From Futiania mangrovi (GTDB taxonomy: Bacteria > Pseudomonadota > Alphaproteobacteria > Futianiales > Futianiaceae), in assembly GCF_024158125.1 (NCBI RefSeq), contig NZ_JAMZFT010000003.1, positions 310,001 through 374,000 on the forward strand: a DNA stretch of 64,000 nt, in the 5' to 3' direction. Below are positions 24,192 to 33,457 of this stretch, piece by piece (the stretch's first letter is position 1; each line of letters begins with the position of its first letter). The notes under the pieces are model-generated. The model was not told where the DNA came from. It searched no databases and was given only the letters and a program-made list of their open reading frames with translations. The translations under genes and the position numbers were made by a program.

Positions 24192-25316
24192 TCAGCGGTG
24201 ATAGCGATGGGGAACGAAGGGAAGGTCGACGACGCGCGCAGGCTCTGCCCGGCCGCGCAGGTCGAGGGACACGGCGGTGCCCGCAGCAGCGTGCGCGGGG
24301 GGCACATAGGCGATGGCGATGGGTCCGCCGACGCTCGGCCCGAAGCCGCCGGAGGTGACGGCGCCGATGCGCTCCTCCCCCGCCAGAACCGGCGTGCCGG
24401 TGCGCGCGATGGCACGGCCGTCGGGGCGCAGGCCGACTCGGGTGCGGGCCGTGCCCTGCTCCAGTTCCCTCAGGATGCGGTCTGCGCCGGGGAAGCCGCC
24501 CTCGGCGCGGCGGCGCTTCTGGATCGACCAGGCGAGACCCGCCTCCACGGGGCTCGTCGTCTCGTCGATGTCCTGTCCGTAGAGGCAGAGCCCCGCCTCC
24601 ATGCGCAGCGAATCGCGCGCGCCGAGGCCGATGGGCGCAACCTCGGGCTCGGCCAGCAACAGGCGCGCGATGCCTTCCGCCTCGTCGGCGGGAACCGCGA
24701 ACTCGAACCCGTCCTCACCCGTGTAGCCGGAGCGCGAGATGCGCGCGGCCACGCCCGCAATGTCCATCTCGGCGGTCTGCATGAAGGAGAGGCCCTCCAC
24801 GCCGCCCGCGTGGCGCGCCAGCACCTCCGCGGCTGAAGGCCCCTGCAGCGCGAGCAGGGCGAGGCTGTCCAGCACCTCGATCCGCACGGCCCCGGGCAGC
24901 CGCCCCTTCAGATGCGCGAGGTCGACGTCGAAGCGCGCCGCGTTGACCACGAGGACGAGATCCTCGCCCAGCCGCGTGACCATCAGGTCGTCGATGATGC
25001 CGCCCGATTCGGTCGTGAACTGGGTGTAGCGGGTGCGCCCGTCCTTCAGTGCCCGGATGTCGGCGGGAACCAGCGCCTCGAGCGCGGCGTCCGCGCCCTC
25101 GCCCGACAGCCGGATCTGCCCCATGTGCGAGACGTCGAAGAGACCCGCGCCGCACGGCCCCTCGCCCGCGCCGCGGACATGGGCATGCTCGGCCAGGATG
25201 CCGGCGAACTGGATCGGCATGTCCCAGCCCGCGAAGCCGACCATGCGGGCGCCAAGCTCCACATGCAGGGCGTGAAGGGCTGTGCGGCGGAGATCGCCCA
25301 TCGGATGCTGTGCCAT
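24192..25316 (-). CDS. gcvT: glycine cleavage system T protein (aminomethyltransferase)
   Basis: Transfers the one-carbon unit to tetrahydrofolate and releases ammonia. 374 aa with the folate-binding GcvT fold: VGFAGWDMPIQF near the N-terminus, GLFDVSHMGQIRL with the catalytic Asp, GYTGEDGFEFAVP, and the C-terminal barrel (TSGGFGPSVGGPIAIAYV). First gene of the operon; its ATG follows the glycine riboswitch by 82 nt. Confidence 0.96.
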   Translation of the reverse strand: MAQHPMGDLRRTALHALHVELGARMVGFAGWDMPIQFAGILAEHAHVRGAGEGPCGAGLFDVSHMGQIRLSGEGADAALEALVPADIRALKDGRTRYTQFTTESGGIIDDLMVTRLGEDLVLVVNAARFDVDLAHLKGRLPGAVRIEVLDSLALLALQGPSAAEVLARHAGGVEGLSFMQTAEMDIAGVAARISRSGYTGEDGFEFAVPADEAEGIARLLLAEPEVAPIGLGARDSLRMEAGLCLYGQDIDETTSPVEAGLAWSIQKRRRAEGGFPGADRILRELEQGTARTRVGLRPDGRAIARTGTPVLAGEERIGAVTSGGFGPSVGGPIAIAYVPPAHAAAGTAVSLDLRGRAEPARVVDLPFVPHRYHR

Positions 25317-25398
25317 GGATGCCCCTCGCGCCTTTCCCGAGACCCGTGTTTAAGGAACCGAACCGCGCGGGGCGGAGTCCCGCCGTCTGCGCGTTTCG

Positions 25399-25600
25399 CC
25401 CCCTCTGTCCGGGAACCTGAGAGATTCGGCGGCGGCCATCGGACCTGCCTGCCTTACTCCTTCGGTGGGGTGCCGGCGGTCACACGATGCCGCACCCGCT
25501 TTCCAGAGCGCATTGCCCCCCAGCGGTCCTTTTGCCTGAGAGTTTCCGGGGCGGTTGCTCCTTCGGCGCCGGCGCGGGGCCGGTCTCTCCCGCTGGGAAG
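25399..25600 (-). ncRNA. tandem glycine riboswitch
   Basis: On the minus strand there are two aptamers in a row. The first starts at about 25600 with GGGAGAG and has CGCCGAAGGAGCAA and ACTCTCAGGCAAAAGGACCG. The second has CCACCGAAGGAGTAAGGC and AATCTCTCAGG, and closes with GGACAGAGGGG near 25399. These are the conserved cores of the gcvT-type glycine element, placed directly upstream of gcvT. Tandem aptamers bind glycine and in proteobacteria usually switch the gcv operon on. This fills the 330-nt gap between gcvT and the lipoprotein gene. Confidence 0.93.
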
Positions 25601-25646
25601 ATCGTCCGATAATGGCTGACCGGGCGCGCCAGTCAAGCCGCGCCTG

Positions 25647-26186
25647 TCAGTTTGCGAACCTTTCGCGCAGATAAGCGACCTGCGCCTCGTCGAGCTGAAA
25701 GCCCGTGTAGATCGTATAGGCGGCCGGATTGGCACCCTCGGCGAGGGGAATGGTCACGGTGCCGACCTCTTCCACGAACTCGATCGCGCCGCTTGCGTCG
25801 AAGCCCTTCTGCATCTCGTAGACGCCCTTGGTCAGCATGCGCCCGTCGGGGCCGAGGACCGCGACGAAGAAGGGCATGGTGGCAACCTCGCCGCTGGCGG
25901 CGGGCCCGAGCGCAGCGCGCACGTCGACGCCGAGGGCGGTCCGCACCGCACCCTGTTCGTGCTCGCAGGCCGACCGCACATAGGTCATCTCGGCCGCCAC
26001 CGCGACATTCTCGCGCGCGGGCGAAGTCGGGTCGGAGAAGCGGACATAGCGCGAGGCATCGCCCAGGATCACCGCCTTGGGGCACGCCTTGAGCGTGGCC
26101 GTGGCCGCCTCCTCCTCCTTGGAAGGTCCGGAACAGGCCGCCAGCAGGCTTGCTGCCCCCAGCGCAATGAGCATGCGGAACGTCAT
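25647..26186 (-). CDS. putative lipoprotein, unknown function
   Basis: 179 aa. The N-terminus MTFRMLIALGAASLLAACSG is a lipoprotein signal with the lipobox LAAC, so a lipidated Cys at position 18 and membrane anchoring are expected. The mature part contains ACPKAVILGDASRYVRF and AEMTYVRSACEHEQG, and ends in a beta-rich domain with TIPLAEGANPAAYTIYTGFQL; such proteins are common in Rhizobiales without assigned function. The ATG at 26186 has AGAGAGG upstream. The frame remains open far upstream, where it only mirrors ispH. Confidence 0.75.
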   Translation of the reverse strand: MTFRMLIALGAASLLAACSGPSKEEEAATATLKACPKAVILGDASRYVRFSDPTSPARENVAVAAEMTYVRSACEHEQGAVRTALGVDVRAALGPAASGEVATMPFFVAVLGPDGRMLTKGVYEMQKGFDASGAIEFVEEVGTVTIPLAEGANPAAYTIYTGFQLDEAQVAYLRERFAN

Positions 26187-26381
26187 GGGCAACGGACCTC
26201 TCTTCCAGCGGCAGGCGCGCGGCTTCCTTGACAGGGAGACGGCGGCTCGTATCTCTATGGCGCGCGGGCCCGGATCGGCCAGGGCGGCGCCCTTTCGGCG
26301 TGCCGGGACTTTACGGGCAGCACGCGGGCGCGACAAGGTCCGGCGGGGAGTTCGCCGGGCGTGCAACGGGACCGAGGCGCA

Positions 26382-27371
26382 ATGGCAGATCCGAAAACCG
26401 AAACCGCAGGCGGCCCCGGTCCGCTCGATATCCTGCTGGCCGCGCCGCGCGGCTTCTGTGCGGGCGTCGATCGCGCGATCCAGATCGTGGACCGGGCGCT
26501 GGAGCGCTATGGCCGCCCCGTCTACGTCCGCCACGAGATCGTGCACAACCGCTATGTCGTGGAAAGCCTTCAGGCACGCGGCGCGGTCTTCGTCGATACG
26601 CTGGAGGAGGTGCCGGACGGCGTGCCGGTCGTCTTCTCCGCCCATGGCGTGCCGAAATCGGTCCCGGCGGAGGCGGAGGCGCGCGGGCTCTTCTACCTCG
26701 ACGCAACCTGCCCCCTCGTCTCCAAGGTGCACGTCGACGCCGACCGGCACCACGGGGCGGGCCGCCATGTCATCCTGATCGGCCACCGCGGCCATCCGGA
26801 GGTGATCGGCACCATGGGCCAGTTGCCGGACGGGTCGATCAGCCTGGTGGAGACGGTGGAGGACGTGGCCACGCTGCCGGGCAAGGACGACCGGGGTGCG
26901 GGTCTCGCCTATGTCACGCAGACCACGCTGTCGGTCGACGACACCGCCGCCATCGTGGAAGCATTGAAAGCGCGCTTCCCGGAGATCGCAAGCCCGCACA
27001 AGGAAGACATCTGCTACGCCACGACGAACCGCCAGGAAGCGGTGAAGATCCTCGCCGAACGGGTCGAGGCGATGCTGGTGATCGGCGCGCCGAACTCCTC
27101 GAACTCCATGCGGCTCGTCGAAGTGGCCGAACGCGCGGGCTGCGCGCGCGCGCAACTGGTGCAGCGCGCCGCCGACCTCGACTGCACCGCGTTCGACGAT
27201 GTGCGCACGCTCGGCATCACGGCAGGCGCTTCGGCGCCGGAGATCCTGGTCGAGGAAGTGATCGAGGCGTTCCGCGCGCATCGCGGCGTGCGGGTCGAGG
27301 AGGTGCGGGTGCGCGAGGAGAACGTGAGCTTCAAGCTGCCGCGTGCGCTGACCGCGTCCGAGCCCGCCTGA
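26382..27371 (+). CDS. ispH: 4-hydroxy-3-methylbut-2-enyl diphosphate reductase
   Basis: Last enzyme of the MEP isoprenoid pathway; a 4Fe-4S enzyme that makes IPP and DMAPP. 329 aa. The three cluster Cys are C26 ([13 protein letters not shown]), C110 (DATCPLV) and a third in [11 protein letters not shown]. Substrate His residues are in [12 protein letters not shown] and SAHGVPKSV, the catalytic Glu region in TQTTLSVDD, and the [15 protein letters not shown] Ser/Asn motif is intact. The ATG at 26382 is preferred over a GTG at 26361. It leads ispH-thrB-rnhA. Confidence 0.97.
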   Translation: MADPKTETAGGPGPLDILLAAPRGFCAGVDRAIQIVDRALERYGRPVYVRHEIVHNRYVVESLQARGAVFVDTLEEVPDGVPVVFSAHGVPKSVPAEAEARGLFYLDATCPLVSKVHVDADRHHGAGRHVILIGHRGHPEVIGTMGQLPDGSISLVETVEDVATLPGKDDRGAGLAYVTQTTLSVDDTAAIVEALKARFPEIASPHKEDICYATTNRQEAVKILAERVEAMLVIGAPNSSNSMRLVEVAERAGCARAQLVQRAADLDCTAFDDVRTLGITAGASAPEILVEEVIEAFRAHRGVRVEEVRVREENVSFKLPRALTASEPA

Positions 27372-27376
27372 CGCCC

Positions 27377-28345
27377 ATGGCCGTCTACACCGACGTCACG
27401 GACGAGGAACTGGAAGCCTTCCTGGCCGAGTATCCGCTGGGCGAGGCGCTGTCGATCAAGGGCATCGCGGAGGGGGTCGAGAACACCAACTATCTCCTGC
27501 ACACGGAGACGGGGTTCTACATCCTGACGCTCTACGAGAAGCGGGTGAACGCGGGCGACCTGCCGTTCTTCATCGGGCTGATGGAGCACCTGGCCGCGCG
27601 CGGCCTGAAGTGCCCGGTCCCGGTCAAGGGCCGCGACGGCCAGGCGCTGAGGACGCTCGCAGGACGGCCGGCGTGCATCGTCACCTTCCTCGACGGCGTC
27701 TGGGTGCGCCGCCCGGGCGTCACCCATTGCGCCGAGCTTGGCCGCGGCCTCGCCCGCCTGCACCACGCGGGCGCAGATTTCCCGATGGATCGCCCGAACG
27801 ACCTGTCGGTCGGCGGATGGCGGCCGCTCTACGACCGCTTCCGGGGCCGCGCCGACGGGATCGAACAAGGGCTGGAGGATCTGATCGCAGGCGCGCTCGA
27901 CCGGCTGGAGGCCGGATGGCCGCAAGGTCTTCCCACGGGCGTGATCCATGCCGACCTTTTCCCCGACAACGTCTTCTTCGTGAAGGAAAAGCTGTCGGGC
28001 TTCATCGACTTCTATTTCGCCTGCACCGACGCCTTCGCCTATGACATCGCGATCTGCCTCAACGCCTGGTGCTTCGAGGCCGACGGCAGCTACAACGTGA
28101 CCAAGGGGCGCGCGCTGCTCGCGGCCTACGATGCCGAGCGCAAGCTTAGCGCGGCGGAGATCGCGGCGCTGCCCGTGCTGGCGCGGGGCGCGGCGCTGCG
28201 CTTCCTGCTGACGCGGGCGCACGACCTGATCCACCACGACCCGGCGGCCTTCGTGCGGCCCAAGGATCCGCGCGAATATGCGCGCAAGCTGCGTTTCCAC
28301 CTGGGCGTCGAGAGCGCCGCCGCCTATGGGCTGGAGCACGCCTGA
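27377..28345 (+). CDS. thrB: homoserine kinase (APH-fold type)
   Basis: Phosphorylates homoserine in threonine synthesis. 322 aa of the rhizobial/pseudomonad type with a kinase fold like aminoglycoside phosphotransferases. The N-terminal lobe has [18 protein letters not shown]; the catalytic loop [13 protein letters not shown] (H-x-D-L-x-x-x-N) is followed by the metal-binding [16 protein letters not shown]. It starts 5 nt after ispH and its TGA overlaps the rnhA ATG by one base. The next pathway enzyme, thrC, is encoded on the minus strand about 7 kb away. Confidence 0.94.
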   Translation: MAVYTDVTDEELEAFLAEYPLGEALSIKGIAEGVENTNYLLHTETGFYILTLYEKRVNAGDLPFFIGLMEHLAARGLKCPVPVKGRDGQALRTLAGRPACIVTFLDGVWVRRPGVTHCAELGRGLARLHHAGADFPMDRPNDLSVGGWRPLYDRFRGRADGIEQGLEDLIAGALDRLEAGWPQGLPTGVIHADLFPDNVFFVKEKLSGFIDFYFACTDAFAYDIAICLNAWCFEADGSYNVTKGRALLAAYDAERKLSAAEIAALPVLARGAALRFLLTRAHDLIHHDPAAFVRPKDPREYARKLRFHLGVESAAAYGLEHA

Positions 28346-28788
28346 TGGACCGGGTGACGATCTACACGGACGGGGCCTGCTCGGGCAATCCCGGCCCCGG
28401 CGGCTGGGGCGCGCTGCTGGTCCACAACAAGGGCGAGCGGGAACTCACGGGCGGCGAGGCGCAGACGACCAACAACCGGATGGAGATGACGGCGGCGATC
28501 GAGGCGCTCAAGGCGCTCAAGCGGCCCTGCCGTGTCGACCTGTGGACCGATTCCGCCTATCTGCGCGACGGCATCACCAAGTGGCTCCGGCGCTGGAAGG
28601 CGAACGGCTGGAAGACGGCGGAGAAGAAGCCGGTGAAGAATGCCGACCTCTGGCAGGCCCTGGAGACAGAGGCCGCGCGCCACGACGTCCACTGGCACTG
28701 GGTAAAGGGCCACGCGGGCCATGAGGGGAACGAGCGGGCCGACGCGCTCGCGAACGCCGGCCTCGCCCCGTTCCGGAAGGCGTCCTGA
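28345..28788 (+). CDS. rnhA: ribonuclease HI
   Basis: Cuts RNA in RNA-DNA hybrids. 147 aa with the four catalytic acids D9 ([15 protein letters not shown]), E47 ([12 protein letters not shown]), D69 ([11 protein letters not shown]) and D133 ([12 protein letters not shown]), plus His123 in the KGHAG handle. Overlaps thrB by one base (TGATG), so translation is coupled. With rnhB at 10 kb the genome has both RNase H types in this window. Confidence 0.96.
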   Translation: MDRVTIYTDGACSGNPGPGGWGALLVHNKGERELTGGEAQTTNNRMEMTAAIEALKALKRPCRVDLWTDSAYLRDGITKWLRRWKANGWKTAEKKPVKNADLWQALETEAARHDVHWHWVKGHAGHEGNERADALANAGLAPFRKAS

Positions 28789-28792
28789 GCGG

Positions 28793-29275
28793 TCAGAGGG
28801 CGCCCAGCACCGATTCCGCCGAGGAGACCTTGAACTCGCCCGGCTCCTCGACCGCGAGGTGCGTGACCTTGCCGTCCTTCACGACCATGGCGTAACGCTT
28901 GGAGCGCGTGCCCATGCCGAATCCGGAGCCGTCCATTTCCAGGCCAACGGCCTTGGTGAAGTCGGCATTGCCGTCGCCCAGCATCATGACCTTGTCGCCG
29001 GTGCCCTGGTCCTTGGCCCATGCCCCCATGACGAAGGCGTCGTTGACCGAAAGGCAGGCGACGGTGTCGACGCCCTTGGCCTTGATCGCGTCGTACTGTT
29101 GGACGAAGCCCGGCACGTGCTTGGCCGAGCAGGTGGGCGTGAAGGCGCCCGGCAGCGCGAACAGGACCACGGTCTTGCCCTTGGTCAGCTCGTCCGTCGT
29201 GATGGTCTTCGGACCCTCGCTGCTCATGTAGAAGAACTTCGCTTCGGGAAGCGTGTCGCCGACCTTGATCGTCAT
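28793..29275 (-). CDS. peroxiredoxin, Prx5-like
   Basis: Thiol peroxidase that reduces peroxides in the cytoplasm. 160 aa with the peroxidatic Cys49 in LPGAFTPTCSAKHVPGF and a further Cys74 (VACLSVND). The domain corresponds to the Prx5/redoxin group, close to glutaredoxin-dependent forms. The ATG at 29275 gives MTIKVGDTLPEA, the family start. It converges with rnhA, leaving 4 nt. The 118 nt between it and the DsbD-like gene contain no gene. Confidence 0.92.
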   Translation of the reverse strand: MTIKVGDTLPEAKFFYMSSEGPKTITTDELTKGKTVVLFALPGAFTPTCSAKHVPGFVQQYDAIKAKGVDTVACLSVNDAFVMGAWAKDQGTGDKVMMLGDGNADFTKAVGLEMDGSGFGMGTRSKRYAMVVKDGKVTHLAVEEPGEFKVSSAESVLGAL

Positions 29276-29393
29276 GAGATGCCTCTTGTTGTCTTGCGGA
29301 TGATCTCGGACGCACGCAGGCAGGCTATCCCCCGAACCCGCGCCGTGCCTCACCATGTAGCGCGCCACACCCTCGGGAAAAAGACCTCGCGGG

Positions 29394-30257
29394 TCAGGAT
29401 TGCGGGCCGACGGTGACCTCCAGCACATGGCCGCCACGCTGCCCTTCGGGTGCGGCGAGCGTGAAGCGCAGCGGCGTCCCCGGCACCGGCGGGCCGCCGG
29501 TCCGGACCGGCACGCGCCAGACGCTTTCGCCCGGCATGGCGGAAAGGCGCAGCGGCACACCGTAGACGCGGTCCCCTTTTCCCTCGACGAAAAGGTCGGA
29601 GACGTCCTCGGCCCCCGGCCCGGCGACCGTCACGTGGAGGCCGCCGTCCGCGGGCACCGCCGTGGCCGAAAGCCCGGCCGCCGCCCCGTCGCGCGGCACC
29701 GCGGTCTCGGCGAGGAGAAGCGCGGTCCAGTGCGCCGACGGCGTGTCGCGGCCCGGCGGCACGGTCAGCGCGGCGGACGCCTCCTCCAGCAGGCAGAGGT
29801 CCGAACAGACGCCGAATGCCGCCGCCAATTTCAACTCGACCGGCTTGCGCGGGTCGGCAGCGGTGACGCGGACGGGCACGATGACGTCGCCCGCATAGCC
29901 CATGGACGGCAGCCCGGCAGTGTCGAACCGCTGCGGCACGGGCCAGAGCACCTCCACGCGCCCGACATTCGCCGAGGCCGACCAGTCGAACTCCGGCGCA
30001 ATGCCTGCCGCCCCCGGATCGCGCCAATAGGTCTTCCAGCCAGGCGCCAGGCGAACCTCGATCCCGGCCATGACCGCACCGTCCTCGCCGAGGCCTGCGT
30101 CCGCAGCGATCAGGCGCAGACCGGCGTGCACGCCGTCCGACCAGGCACCGGAAACCGGCCCCTCCTGCGCGGATGCTGCGCCGAAGCAGAGGGCGGCGGC
30201 ACACAAGGCAAGGGATGCCCCGCGCCGTAAACCCGCGAGGAAGGACTGCGCCCGCAT
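29394..30257 (-). CDS. periplasmic DsbD N-terminal-domain-like protein
   Basis: 287 aa, probably exported: the N-terminal SLALCAAALCFGAASAQEG is a Sec signal. The mature part matches the N-terminal domain of the thiol-disulfide interchange protein DsbD (Pfam DsbD_N type), with APGWKTYWRDPGAAGIAPEF and a FGVCSDLCLLEEA segment whose CxxxC pair corresponds to the redox Cys of that domain. The membrane and thioredoxin domains of DsbD are missing, so this is a stand-alone N-domain as found in Rhizobiales. The ATG at 30257 is used; the frame is open to 30305. Divergent from yqgE with 59 nt between. Confidence 0.8.
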   Translation of the reverse strand: MRAQSFLAGLRRGASLALCAAALCFGAASAQEGPVSGAWSDGVHAGLRLIAADAGLGEDGAVMAGIEVRLAPGWKTYWRDPGAAGIAPEFDWSASANVGRVEVLWPVPQRFDTAGLPSMGYAGDVIVPVRVTAADPRKPVELKLAAAFGVCSDLCLLEEASAALTVPPGRDTPSAHWTALLLAETAVPRDGAAAGLSATAVPADGGLHVTVAGPGAEDVSDLFVEGKGDRVYGVPLRLSAMPGESVWRVPVRTGGPPVPGTPLRFTLAAPEGQRGGHVLEVTVGPQS

Positions 30258-30316
30258 GATGGCCCCTGGCGGCCCGGGCGGGATTTCTTGTTGTCCCGTC
30301 AGCATGGCCTAAGTTT

Positions 30317-30952
30317 ATGTGCATGACGCACGAGGAACAGCAAGCGCGAGGGAACGACGTCCGCATGAAGACCGGCACGATGACCCTGGGCCAGGACGGC
30401 TACATCGAGGGCCAGATGCTCGTGGCGACGCCCGGCATGCCGGATCCGCGCTTCGAGAAATCGGTGATCTACATGTGCGCCCATTCCGAGCAGGGCGCGA
30501 TGGGCCTGATGGTCAACAAGGTGGTCGAACACATCACCTTCACGGAACTTCTGGAGCAGCTGGAGATCGCACCCGGCGGGGATGCGAACGCGATCCGCGT
30601 GCATTTCGGCGGCCCGGTCGAGACGGGCCGCGGCTTCGTGCTGCACAGCGACGATTACGTGGGGCCGGAGTCGAACATGAACAACGAGGCCGGGATCGGC
30701 CTGACCGCGACCGTGGACATTCTGCGCGCCATGGCGAGCGGACGGGGACCGCGCCGGTCGCTGGTCGCATTGGGCTATGCGGGCTGGATGCCGGGGCAAC
30801 TGGAACAGGAATTGCGCTCCGACGGTTGGCTGGTCTGCCCGCCGGACCCGGATATCCTGTTTGCGGGCGACGACGCCGCGAAGTGGGAAACCGCGCTGCG
30901 CCGGATCGGAATCGATCCCGCGCTTCTCTCAGGCACGCAGGGCAGCGCCTGA
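30317..30952 (+). CDS. YqgE/AlgH family protein (DUF179)
   Basis: 211 aa. Family members are soluble cytoplasmic proteins of unclear function. Family features: MLVATPGMPDPRFEKSVIYM, the HSEQGAMGLMVNKVVE loop, FGGPVETGRGFVLHS, and ALGYAGWMPGQLEQELRSDG (GYAGWxPGQLE is the hallmark). The start is uncertain: ATGs at 30317, 30323 and 30365 are all in frame, and the last gives the length closest to the family norm (195 aa). Ends 6 nt before the convergent EAL gene. Confidence 0.92.
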   Translation: MCMTHEEQQARGNDVRMKTGTMTLGQDGYIEGQMLVATPGMPDPRFEKSVIYMCAHSEQGAMGLMVNKVVEHITFTELLEQLEIAPGGDANAIRVHFGGPVETGRGFVLHSDDYVGPESNMNNEAGIGLTATVDILRAMASGRGPRRSLVALGYAGWMPGQLEQELRSDGWLVCPPDPDILFAGDDAAKWETALRRIGIDPALLSGTQGSA

Positions 30953-30958
30953 CCCCGC

Positions 30959-33457
30959 TCAGGCCAGCGCGCGGCGCGGGTCGGCAGTGAGGAAGCGCTC
31001 CGCCTCGTGCGCGGGAACGGGCCGGCCGACGGCGTATCCCTGAACGTAGTCGCAGCCATAGTCGCGCAGCATCCGCGCACTTTCCGCGTCCTCCGCCCCC
31101 TCGGCAACGACGGCGAGGTTCAGGTCGTGCGCCAGGTCGACCACCGCACGAACGATGGCACGGGCCGAATCCTCGCCCTTGGCGAGACCAGCGACGAAGC
31201 TTCGGTCGATCTTCACCGTGTCGAACGGCAGCCGCTTCAGCGTCGCGAGCGAGGCGTAGCCCGTTCCGAAATCGTCGAGCGCGAGACCGGCGCCGAGGTT
31301 GCGGATCTCCTCCAGCAGGCGGGCAGCCCCGTGCGGGTCGGTCAGCACCTGGCTCTCGGTCAGTTCGAGCTTCAGCGTCCCGGGTTCGAGGGCATGCCGG
31401 CGCAGTGCATCGCGCACGTCCGTGACGAGGCCGCGGCCCAGAAGCTGAAGACTGGACACGTTCACGCTGACGAACAGGGGCTCGTCGCTGCCGATGCCTT
31501 TGCGCCCCTGCCAGGCGGCAAGCTGGCGCGCCGCCTCGAACAGGACATAGCGGCCGATGTCGCCGATGAGCCCCGTTTCTTCCGCAAGCGTGATGAAGGA
31601 GCCGGGCGACATGAGGCCCCGCTCCGGATGACGCCAGCGCAGAAGCGATTCGAAGCCCGCGAGCGTGCCGTCGGCGGCACGGAAGATCGGCTGGTAATGC
31701 AATTCGAGCTCGTCACGCTCCAGCGCGCGGCGCAGGTTCTGGTCCGGACGCCCCGCGTCCGCCGCAGGCGCCGCGTCGGCGCGGCGCTCCACGACGATGG
31801 CGCCGGGCCCGGACAGCTTGCCGCGCAGCAGCACGGTCTCGAGATCCGCCATAAGGTCGGCAACGTCGCCCGGCGCACGGCCCACGATCAGAGCGGAGAT
31901 GCCCGCCGTGACAGATATCTCGCGCCGGCCGATCGCATAGGGCCGGGCGATCGCGGCAGAGATCGCCTCGGCGAGGCCCTGCACTTCCCCCTCGTGGCGG
32001 ATGTCGGGCATCAGCGCCACGATGCGGTCGTCGCCATAGCGGGCACATAGCGCGCCCCCGCCCAGGATGTCCTCCATGCGCGCGGCGACCCCTGCCAGGA
32101 CAGCGTCGCCGCCCTCCGGCCCCAGGCTGTCGTTGAGCGCGTGGAACCGGTCGATGTCGAGCAGGAGGACGGTGAAGGCCGCGGCCGCCTCGCCCGCGGG
32201 CGTATCCTCGACCCGCTCCGTCAGGCGCTGGAGCCGCTGCAGGAACACCGCACGGCTCGAAAGGCCGGTGACGGGATCGCGCACGAGGTCGCGGATGCGC
32301 CGTTCCTCCGCCTGCTTCTCCAGCGTCACGTCTTCCACCGTGGCGACGCAGCGCGCCGCTTCCCGGTCCGGGCCGATGAAGGTCCGCCCCTCGAAGCGCA
32401 GCCAGCGCCAGCCCCGCCCGCCCTCGTCGGCGATGCGGAAATCGAGGCTGAAAACCTCCCGCCGGCGGGCGCGCGCGTTCTCGATGGCGGCGACCACAAG
32501 CTCCCTGTCGGCGGGGTGCAGCCGCTCGAACCAGCTTCCGGTCCCCTCCTCCGTGGTCTGTTCCGCAAGGCTCGGCTCCAGGCCGAGAAGCTGGCGGGCC
32601 CCCTTCGAATAGGTGATGCGGTCGCCGCGCATGTCCCAGGAGAGGGTCGCCGTCTCCGACCGGTCCGACGCGAGGTCCGACACCCTGCCCTGCGACCCCA
32701 TGCGCAGCGCCGCGCCGCTGTCGATGCGCACGAGCAGCGTGTAATAGAGAAGGCCGAAGATCAGGCCGCCGTCGGCGAGCGCCGCGACGAGCAGGCCCGA
32801 ACCGCTGGCAGCGCCCCCGGTGCTCTGCGCAAACAGCGCACCGCCGACGACCGGCAGCCAGGCCACGAGCACGAGTTCCGCGCGCCGGACACCGCGCACG
32901 GCCAGCGCCGCCAGCACGACGAAGCCGAGCCCCGAGACGCCGAGCCAGATCGCGAGCAGGACCGGCGCCGCCAGTTCCGGCACCACGATGGCCGCGACGG
33001 CGCCCGCAGCACCCAGGATCGCCTCGACCCCGCGCAGGGCCGCATTGAGGCGCGGCCGCAGACGTTCGAGCCGCATGTAGCGCCGCGCGAAGAAGATCGC
33101 CGAAACGGGAACGAGCACGCCCACGAAGAGCGAAAGCCGTCCGAGATGGGCGAAGTCCGGGATCTTCAGCAGCGCGATCTGGTCCTGCGCGGCCATGTCG
33201 AACGCGAGGACGGTCCCGAGCAGGCCCAGCAGCGACATCGCGCCCGCATCGCGCACCAGCGTCCAGCGGGCCAGCAGGTAGGCCGCGACCGCGCCGACCA
33301 GACCGATGCGCACGCCGAGAAGCCAGCCGCGCGCCTCAAGCATCTCAGGCGGCAGAAGCGCCGTGAGCGAGAAGGCAAACGCCGGCCATGACGCGCCGAT
33401 GGCGGCCAGCACGGCCGCGCCCAGGGCAAGATGCCTCGCTGCCGCCCCCGCCCTCAC
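30959..33457 (-). CDS. membrane PAS-GGDEF-EAL protein (c-di-GMP phosphodiesterase likely)
   Basis: 832 aa. About eight hydrophobic segments fill residues 1-240, followed by a PAS-like sensor (about 260-370, SWDMRGDRITYSKGARQLLG), a GGDEF domain (about 385-545) and an EAL domain (about 570-830). The GGDEF signature is decayed to RYGDDRIVALMP, so cyclase activity is unlikely. The EAL domain keeps FESLLRWRHP, SVNVSSLQL, LELTESQVL, DDFGTGYASL and KIDRSFV, so phosphodiesterase activity is plausible, perhaps with GTP sensing by the dead GGDEF. GTG start at 33457 overlaps the GNAT stop (GTGA). Last gene of the long minus-strand run. Confidence 0.88.
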   Translation of the reverse strand: MRAGAAARHLALGAAVLAAIGASWPAFAFSLTALLPPEMLEARGWLLGVRIGLVGAVAAYLLARWTLVRDAGAMSLLGLLGTVLAFDMAAQDQIALLKIPDFAHLGRLSLFVGVLVPVSAIFFARRYMRLERLRPRLNAALRGVEAILGAAGAVAAIVVPELAAPVLLAIWLGVSGLGFVVLAALAVRGVRRAELVLVAWLPVVGGALFAQSTGGAASGSGLLVAALADGGLIFGLLYYTLLVRIDSGAALRMGSQGRVSDLASDRSETATLSWDMRGDRITYSKGARQLLGLEPSLAEQTTEEGTGSWFERLHPADRELVVAAIENARARRREVFSLDFRIADEGGRGWRWLRFEGRTFIGPDREAARCVATVEDVTLEKQAEERRIRDLVRDPVTGLSSRAVFLQRLQRLTERVEDTPAGEAAAAFTVLLLDIDRFHALNDSLGPEGGDAVLAGVAARMEDILGGGALCARYGDDRIVALMPDIRHEGEVQGLAEAISAAIARPYAIGRREISVTAGISALIVGRAPGDVADLMADLETVLLRGKLSGPGAIVVERRADAAPAADAGRPDQNLRRALERDELELHYQPIFRAADGTLAGFESLLRWRHPERGLMSPGSFITLAEETGLIGDIGRYVLFEAARQLAAWQGRKGIGSDEPLFVSVNVSSLQLLGRGLVTDVRDALRRHALEPGTLKLELTESQVLTDPHGAARLLEEIRNLGAGLALDDFGTGYASLATLKRLPFDTVKIDRSFVAGLAKGEDSARAIVRAVVDLAHDLNLAVVAEGAEDAESARMLRDYGCDYVQGYAVGRPVPAHEAERFLTADPRRALA

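Noticed and set aside
31970-32060. Active diguanylate cyclase in the GGDEF-EAL protein
   Set aside because: The signature is YGDDRI, lacking the Gly-Gly-Asp/Glu-Glu-Phe residues needed for cyclase activity.
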